Assembly: GCA_964412905.1 (NCBI GenBank)
Contig: CAYPQL010000036.1
Location: 1-12,428, forward strand
Direction: 5' to 3'
Source: CAYPQL01 sp964412905
GTDB lineage: Bacteria > Patescibacteriota > Minisyncoccia > JAHIHE01 > JAGLIN01
DNA: 12,428 bases
Below, piece by piece: positions 7,577 to 12,428 of this stretch. Made by a program: the position numbers and the translations under genes. The notes under the pieces were generated by a model. The model did not search any database. It saw only the letters and a list, made by a program, of their open reading frames with translations, and was not told the DNA's origin. Position 1 is the first letter of the stretch, and the number at the start of each line of letters is the position of its first letter.

Positions 7577-8926
7577 TTATTTTGTTAGTTTACTCCAAAC
7601 AGTAAGATATTTGTCATTTGGAAAAAAGGAAAGGAAATGATGGACTGAGCTTTTAGTCTTTGATTGCCAGTTAGCGGATTTAGCTAGCGTTCTTATTTTT
7701 TTTATTACTTTATTCTTCTCATCTTTATTTTTTGTCTGACAATAAGCTATAAAATCTTTTCCATAACTTCCTAGCGCTTCTAAAAAAAGATCCTTAGGTG
7801 TTATTTTTTTAGTTTCTTTGTTGATTTTCCATTTTCTAACTATTTTTGGTAAAATTAGCACTTCATTAAAAATTTTATTCCATTCTTTTTCCATTTTTTC
7901 TAATGAATAGGTTTGTAGTGCATATTTTTTAGCATTTTTTGATAAATTATTTTTTAGCTTACGATCATAATAAAGGGTTTGTAGTGATTCAATATATTCA
8001 TTTTTATTTTTGGCAACAATACCAGTTACATTATTTTTGACCATATAATTTTCCATAGGATTTGCCAGGACAACTGGCACAGCTCCAACTGCCATACTTT
8101 CTTGTAACACCTGATCGCAACTTCCATAATGGTGCGGAGCTAAGGGGTAGCCAAAAACATCAAACAAAGATAAATATTCCCATTTTTTCTTTTCAGACAC
8201 AAATCCTGTAAATTTAAATTTTTTTTCAATACCAATTTTTTTAGCTTCTTGATTTAATTGTCCTCCATTTGGTCCGCCTACAACAATAAATTTTACATTA
8301 GGAATATTTACCTGATTACATATATCTAAGAAATCGGGATGCATTTTAGCAAAATCAACATTTCCTATATACCCTATATTAAATCCTCGATGTTTTTTTA
8401 GTTTAATAGATTTCATGCGTTCAACACCTGCGGTAGACCAAATGTCGCGTAAACATTTTTTTTGTTTATCTGGGAGATTTTTTACTTCCCTGGTTTTATA
8501 ACTAAGTGGTGTGGTGAAAACAAATACGTCAGGGTATCTAAGAATTTTTTTAGTAAAGTTATTAGGAGCAGGATAGCCTCTTTGGTGTGCCCAAAAAATT
8601 ACTCTACTCAGGGGTAGTTGTTCACGTACGAAAAAATCATAAAGTAATGGGTGGTTCCACCAGTGAACCAACACAATGTCAGAATCAGCAATCAAATTAA
8701 GTAATTTCTGTTTTTTCTTTGACATATTATCGAGAAGAGGAAAACCCGCCCTATTGGCCGTTTCCACGGCATATTGATTTGCATAATCAAGACAGAGGAT
8801 TGTATGTGCGAAAACTGGGCTATTTGCTACCTTTGAAAGATAATTTAATACAACAGTGCCAACACCTGCACCAAGGTGGGGGGTAATGTGAAGAATTTTA
8901 TATTTTATATTTTTTTTATATAGCAT
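7577..8926 (-). CDS. GT4-like (GT-B fold) glycosyltransferase
   Basis: 449-residue GT-B glycosyltransferase. The N-terminal domain opens with ILHITPHLGAGVGTVVLNYL (11-30), the glycine-rich acceptor loop, and includes DIVLVHWWNHP (83-93) and VIFWAHQRGYPAP (109-121). The donor-binding domain starts near GFNIGYIGNVDFAKMHPDFL (181-200), with VKFIVVGGPNGGQ (211-223), FKFTGFVSEKKKWEYLSLFD (237-256) and HHYGSCDQVLQESMAVGAVP (265-284). The usual E-x7-E pair is altered: E276 is present, but the position eight residues earlier is G268, and the acidic partner may instead be D271. About 110 C-terminal residues beyond the usual end of the domain are lysine-rich and unrecognised. The gene is 14 bases downstream of the radical SAM gene. 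An AAGG lies about 13 bases before the ATG, too far to be a normal ribosome site. Sugar specificity unknown. Confidence 0.85.
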   Translation of the reverse strand: MLYKKNIKYKILHITPHLGAGVGTVVLNYLSKVANSPVFAHTILCLDYANQYAVETANRAGFPLLDNMSKKKQKLLNLIADSDIVLVHWWNHPLLYDFFVREQLPLSRVIFWAHQRGYPAPNNFTKKILRYPDVFVFTTPLSYKTREVKNLPDKQKKCLRDIWSTAGVERMKSIKLKKHRGFNIGYIGNVDFAKMHPDFLDICNQVNIPNVKFIVVGGPNGGQLNQEAKKIGIEKKFKFTGFVSEKKKWEYLSLFDVFGYPLAPHHYGSCDQVLQESMAVGAVPVVLANPMENYMVKNNVTGIVAKNKNEYIESLQTLYYDRKLKNNLSKNAKKYALQTYSLEKMEKEWNKIFNEVLILPKIVRKWKINKETKKITPKDLFLEALGSYGKDFIAYCQTKNKDEKNKVIKKIRTLAKSANWQSKTKSSVHHFLSFFPNDKYLTVWSKLTK

Positions 8927-8940
8927 AAATCAATTTAACC

Positions 8941-10548
8941 TTATTCTTTAATTGTTTTTTGTAAATTTTCTTTGAATATTTTAAATTTTTTGGCATATGT
9001 TTTCCATGTATTATTAGAAGAAATAATATCGACAAATCGTTTTTTATGATATTCGATAGTATTTGAATTGCTATGTGGCATACCTTCCATTGCCTTGGCA
9101 AGAAAATAATGCGCAAATGCGTGTTGGGGGTACCTTTTTGTAATTCCGATAAAATAACTTTCTGCTCTTTCATATTTGGCGTGATGTAAATTGTAGTTAT
9201 TAACAAAATTCACATCAAGGTTGAGCAAATATGCTTCTTCAGTAATTAATTGAGGATTAATGCCGGGTGCAGTTATCTGACATTGGTAAATATTAGGATT
9301 TGTAAGTCTATTATTAGGGATGTAATGCTTTTGGCGACATAGCTCGTATAAGCGACTTCCTTGAAATGGCGTAGCAACGAATATACCACTCCAATCAAAA
9401 CCTATATCTAAAATTAGTTTATGTGTCAATTGACGGTCTTCAGGCGTCTCGCCGGGGAACCCAATAATAAAGAATGCATGTATCTTTAGATCTTGTCTGC
9501 GTAAAGCTTTAACGGCAGGTCGTACTTGTCCTAAGTTTAATGGTTTGCTGATAATGTCGCTTAATACCCGTTGAGAGCCAGATTCTATAGCTAGTACTGC
9601 TATTTTTAAGCCAGCGTTTTTAAGTAAAGTGGCTATTTCGTCGTCAATAAATTGAACGGTAAGACCATTGGCCATCTCAATTTCAATATGGAATTGAGCT
9701 AATCCGATTAAAATTTTTTTAGCGCGATCTCTGTGAAATAAAAATTGGTCATCATCAATAGATAGTCTCGTGATATTATATTTTTCTATCATTTGTTTGA
9801 CATCGGATAAAAATCGTGATGCAGGCATAGAACGAATTTTTTTTCCGTGGTTAGTCCCAGAGCAACAAAAAATGCAATTAAAAGGACAACCGCGGGTAGA
9901 GTGAATCGGTAAAGATATCACATCCTCTCCGTCCCTATTACGAAATTGACTCGTGTACTTTTTTTTATCAACCAGGGAATAGTTAATAGGGGGAATATCG
10001 TCAAGGTCGATTACTAAAGATTGGTTGAAACATTTTCCTGCTTTAAGAGTTTCCAGTGTAATCCAAGATGGGTGTTCGCGAAAAGTTGAACTTGGATCTT
10101 CGCTAAGGGAAAGGTCTCTAAAAGGAATTTCGCCCTCTCCGTAGCATATAGCATTAATTAATTGCGATTCATTAAAAACATCTTTTGGCATATTTGTTGC
10201 CGCTATTCCTCCGACAACAAGAATGATGGTAGGATCAATTTCTTTTATTATTTTTGCAAAGGGTGCTATGTATTTCCAACTGGCATTATACATTATGGAA
10301 AGACCTACTATGTCTGGTTGTAATTCGATTATTTGATTTTTAAGAAGGGCATATTGTTTTTCTATGTCTCGGCTCTCAGTGTTGAAGTCTAAAATTCTGC
10401 ATTCAGTATTTGGACAGTAATGCTCTGTGTAAGACGCTAAAGATAACACACCAAAAGGAACGACTTTAGTTGGTGAAGCAAATTTATCGATCATCTCATG
10501 GGAGTAGTCAGGAATGATGAATAAAATTTTTCTATTTTTATTTTGCAT
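8941..10548 (-). CDS. B12-binding-type radical SAM protein with TPR-like tail
   Basis: 535 residues from the ATG at 10548; a TTG at 10575 would add nine residues, but MQNKNRKILFIIPDY is the family-like beginning and a possible promoter ends just upstream of the TTG. Residues 1-140 look like the cobalamin-binding half: VVPFGVLSLASY (29-40), PDIVGLSIMYNASW (78-91), ILVVGGIAATN (109-119) and GEGE (137-140), without a DxHxxG ligand motif. The radical SAM core has the cluster cysteines C221, C225 and C228 in TRGCPFNCIFCCSG, followed directly by a fourth cysteine C229. IDDDQFLF is near 264-271, AIESGSQRVLSDII at 320-333 and IIGFPGETPEDR at 361-372. Residues about 455-490 (YERAESYFIGITKRYP, then HAFAHYFLAKA) resemble one TPR helix pair, unusual for the class. 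It is distinct in sequence from the protein at 966..2519. A carbon-methylation or similar role on a glycan is inferred. Confidence 0.88.
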   Translation of the reverse strand: MQNKNRKILFIIPDYSHEMIDKFASPTKVVPFGVLSLASYTEHYCPNTECRILDFNTESRDIEKQYALLKNQIIELQPDIVGLSIMYNASWKYIAPFAKIIKEIDPTIILVVGGIAATNMPKDVFNESQLINAICYGEGEIPFRDLSLSEDPSSTFREHPSWITLETLKAGKCFNQSLVIDLDDIPPINYSLVDKKKYTSQFRNRDGEDVISLPIHSTRGCPFNCIFCCSGTNHGKKIRSMPASRFLSDVKQMIEKYNITRLSIDDDQFLFHRDRAKKILIGLAQFHIEIEMANGLTVQFIDDEIATLLKNAGLKIAVLAIESGSQRVLSDIISKPLNLGQVRPAVKALRRQDLKIHAFFIIGFPGETPEDRQLTHKLILDIGFDWSGIFVATPFQGSRLYELCRQKHYIPNNRLTNPNIYQCQITAPGINPQLITEEAYLLNLDVNFVNNYNLHHAKYERAESYFIGITKRYPQHAFAHYFLAKAMEGMPHSNSNTIEYHKKRFVDIISSNNTWKTYAKKFKIFKENLQKTIKE

Positions 10549-10588
10549 AGTCAATGTTTCTTTGGGAACTCTCAAGTTATTCTTTTTT

Positions 10589-10615
10589 ATTATAAATTGT
10601 TGATTTTTTTGTCTA
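10589..10615 (-). promoter_or_regulatory. possible sigma70-type promoter
   Basis: In the 64-base spacer before the radical SAM gene at 8941..10548, the minus strand reads TAGACA (10610-10615), then 15 bases, then a perfect TATAAT (10589-10594). The -35 matches five of six consensus bases and overlaps the TAG stop region of the upstream gene; the spacer is two bases short of ideal. A start near 10582 would give a leader of about 34 bases to the ATG at 10548 and would nearly exclude the TTG at 10575. In DNA this AT-rich, TATAAT arises often by chance, so this is a weak call. Confidence 0.3.
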
Positions 10616-11839
10616 TTCGAAAGTTAATACATCTCCAGAATAATTAAATCCTTCAAGTGTTTTTTTTATAATCTCACTATGTGCGATAGCGGTAATTATT
10701 ACCAGGAAATTTGAATTCAACTCCTTTAAAATTTTCATATCAATAATTTTTTTTCCATTTAACAAGAAATTATCTCTCTTGTAAGGATTAGAGTCAATTA
10801 AACCGACTATATTACAGTTTTTTAATCCTGCTGCTTCATAAAGATATAAAAACTCTCTGCCAATTCCCCAAATATAAAGAGGTTTTTGTGATACCACTAA
10901 ATCATTAATTATTTTTCTTTTACTATTTAATTTTTCCAAATTATTAATAGTATATTTTTTTATTTCTTTTTTAAGTTCGAAACAATTTCTGTTGATATTA
11001 AAATCTATTTTTTTGTCGGTACGTCGAAAAATTATATTTAAATTTGGTAATATCATTTTTTCGCTGTTCATCGGTGTATCACTTTCGCTAAAATCTATTA
11101 ACTCAAAACCTTCTTTACTGGCTATTAATTTCAAATGTTCTATATCAAAATGTTGTATATGTTCCCTCATTAAAAACCAATAAAAATCAAAAAAATAATT
11201 TTTATTATATCTCATAGCGTCAGGAACACCAAGGCATAATAGCCCACCATCGGCTAAGACTCTTTTGGCTTCCTTGAAAGCATCAATAGGGTCAATTAAG
11301 TGCTCAATGACTTGGTCCATTACCAATAGATCGAAAGTTTTGTTACCGTATGGTATTGATTCGGCAGTTCCTATCTTAATATCAAAATTATTTTTTTCTT
11401 TAACGCAAGAAACATATTTTGCAATAGGATCAACGCCTGATAAATTTGTTAATCCTTTTTGATGTAGATAATCTAAAAAACCACCCATTGCACATCCCAC
11501 GTCTAGTACTCTGCAATTATTTTTTATATATTTTGAAACAAGATTATAAATTTGATCATACCGCCTGAAAGTATTTTTGTTGCAACTGCCTGGTCTGTCT
11601 CCGGTTTTATCTGTCGATCCGATATTTGTCGGTCCATATTCTTCATTATAGTATTTCATCAAATTGTCAATCTCAAATGAGGACAGCCCATTATAAATAT
11701 GGCCACACTCCAAACATGCATTTATTTTTACTATTTGATACAAAGTAGAACTGTCCAGATTGCCGCAATTAAGATTTAATAAATTTTCCCATTTTTCAGA
11801 ATTGCAAATAGGACATTTAATTGTTTTATCTTCTTCCAT
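10613..11839 (-). CDS. C-methyltransferase-like protein (zinc-finger, SAM-MT, Rossmann C-domain)
   Basis: 408 residues in three parts, matching the layout of sugar C-methyltransferases of the TcaB9/NovU type. An N-terminal zinc knuckle has C9, C12, C42 and C45 (CPIC and CLEC). The class I SAM domain has VLDVGCAMGGFL (111-122), SGVDP (134-138), FDLLVMDQVIEHLIDP (169-184) and LADGGLLCLGVPD (195-207). MREHIQHF (224-231) holds a Glu-His pair (E226, H227) in the place of the catalytic pair of TcaB9. A C-terminal small Rossmann domain follows, with LYIWGIGREFLYLYEAAGL (321-339) and IVGLIDSNPYKRD (344-356). Known relatives add a methyl group to C3 of an NDP-4-keto-deoxysugar. Whether this one does so is inferred; simpler zinc-finger methyltransferases share parts of the pattern. 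Its ATG lies inside the end of the upstream gene (14-base overlap), which implies coupling. Confidence 0.82.
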   Translation of the reverse strand: MEEDKTIKCPICNSEKWENLLNLNCGNLDSSTLYQIVKINACLECGHIYNGLSSFEIDNLMKYYNEEYGPTNIGSTDKTGDRPGSCNKNTFRRYDQIYNLVSKYIKNNCRVLDVGCAMGGFLDYLHQKGLTNLSGVDPIAKYVSCVKEKNNFDIKIGTAESIPYGNKTFDLLVMDQVIEHLIDPIDAFKEAKRVLADGGLLCLGVPDAMRYNKNYFFDFYWFLMREHIQHFDIEHLKLIASKEGFELIDFSESDTPMNSEKMILPNLNIIFRRTDKKIDFNINRNCFELKKEIKKYTINNLEKLNSKRKIINDLVVSQKPLYIWGIGREFLYLYEAAGLKNCNIVGLIDSNPYKRDNFLLNGKKIIDMKILKELNSNFLVIITAIAHSEIIKKTLEGFNYSGDVLTFE

Positions 11840-12428
11840 ATTTTTTATTTATTTTGTTAAATAATTCTTCTGTATAATCATCAATATTATCAGATAAGCC
11901 ATGGGTCAGTTGCCCGCAATTACCACAGACAGGATGTTCTTTCCTCTTTTTATTTAAAAACATTATTTGATATTCTAAAAGTTTTTTTCCATTCCAAATA
12001 TCTTTGACTTTTTCTTTAGTTGCATCACCGATGATAAGTTTTCTGGACCAATCTAGAAAACATAGGCTAGCAGAGCCATCGGAATTAATTGAAAAAGAAT
12101 AGAAAACATAGGGACAAACCTGAACTTCTTTTATTTTTTGCCCGTATATGCCAAATTCTTGATTAACTTCAATTCCTTTTAAATCAAATTCAGGCCAGCA
12201 TGACATCGTGTGTTCGATAGATACGCCGTCAGCCATTTCGCCAAAAATTTCATAAAACTTTTCCTTATCATTTTCAGATAAATTATCTCCAGGTATCTTT
12301 ATTATTATTTCGCAGTTTTTTCTGTTTTCATAAAGATGGCGTATATTTTCAACTAACTTATCAAAATTTATCGTATAATTTGAAAATTCTAAATATTGTT
12401 CGGCATTAACGACCTCTATGGAGATATT
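11826..12428 (-). CDS. radical SAM/SPASM protein, C-terminal part (5' end outside window)
   Basis: The frame is open from the window edge to TAA at 11826-11828, giving 200 visible residues. The ATG at 12234-12236 is internal: the reading continues upstream without a stop, with sense-like sequence such as FDKLVENIRHLYENRKN and KFYEIFGEMADG. The visible part is the C-terminus of a radical SAM protein with a SPASM domain: a first cysteine in VCPYVFYSFSINSDGSASLC (cysteines at visible residues 105 and 123), LIIGDATKEKVKDIWNGKKL, then CGNC (168, 171). Four cysteines of this spacing would bind one auxiliary iron-sulfur cluster. The CxxxCxxC radical SAM motif should lie just outside the window. SPASM proteins modify peptides, or sugars in some glycan loci; its position as the first visible gene of a glycan operon favours the latter, by inference. 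It overlaps the C-methyltransferase-like gene by 14 bases. Confidence 0.85.
   Translation of the reverse strand, partial: NISIEVVNAEQYLEFSNYTINFDKLVENIRHLYENRKNCEIIIKIPGDNLSENDKEKFYEIFGEMADGVSIEHTMSCWPEFDLKGIEVNQEFGIYGQKIKEVQVCPYVFYSFSINSDGSASLCFLDWSRKLIIGDATKEKVKDIWNGKKLLEYQIMFLNKKRKEHPVCGNCGQLTHGLSDNIDDYTEELFNKINKKYGRR

Noticed and set aside
8916..9206. A 96-codon open frame on the minus strand
   Set aside because: It lies wholly within and across the end of the radical SAM gene in another frame, and its translation has no recognisable domain. It is a shadow of the coding sequence at 8941..10548.
10549..10575. TTG at 10575 as the start of the radical SAM gene at 8941..10548
   Set aside because: The ATG at 10548 gives a family-like N-terminus, and neither start has a ribosome site that would favour TTG. 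The extra nine residues look like leader sequence. Not fully excluded.
11826..12236. A complete 136-residue protein starting at the ATG at 12236
   Set aside because: The frame continues upstream to the window edge with no stop and with protein-like sequence, so the ATG is internal and the gene is a 5'-truncated radical SAM/SPASM protein.

Overview
The window is a dense, AT-rich bacterial gene block in which every supported gene lies on the minus strand and is read from right to left. It holds eleven genes. The one at each window edge is cut off: 1..956 lacks its 3' end and 11826..12428 lacks its 5' end. Spacers range from a 14-base overlap to 64 bases, so most or all of the block could be one operon. 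I see no RNA gene, transposase, CRISPR array or clear terminator. The organism cannot be named. The AT-rich codon use, non-Shine-Dalgarno starts and standard stop codons (TAA, TAG and one TGA, with no in-frame TGA read through) would fit an uncultured lineage such as a Patescibacteria/CPR-type bacterium, but that is inference only.

In transcription order the genes are: a radical SAM/SPASM protein (11826..12428, partial); a three-domain C-methyltransferase-like protein (10613..11839); a B12-binding-type radical SAM protein (8941..10548); a GT4-like glycosyltransferase (7577..8926); a CmcI-type methyltransferase (6808..7563); a GT2 glycosyltransferase (5880..6806); a glycosyltransferase-methyltransferase fusion (4294..5874); a GT-A glycosyltransferase (3339..4241); a TIGR04325-type methyltransferase (2524..3342); a second B12-binding-type radical SAM protein (966..2519); and a GT8-like glycosyltransferase (1..956, partial).

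Together these look like the assembly and tailoring part of a surface-glycan locus. Five glycosyltransferase domains alternate with four SAM-dependent methyltransferase domains and three radical SAM enzymes, so the product is probably a heavily methylated or otherwise modified polysaccharide or glycan. No nucleotide-sugar synthesis gene, flippase, polymerase or ABC transporter is visible here, so those must lie outside the window or elsewhere.

The points most worth a second look are the pairing of two cobalamin-type radical SAM enzymes with a SPASM enzyme in one glycan operon, the GT-methyltransferase fusion with an A9 tract exactly at the domain junction, a 21-base in-frame tandem duplication in the GT2 gene, and the absence of Shine-Dalgarno motifs at all ten visible starts.
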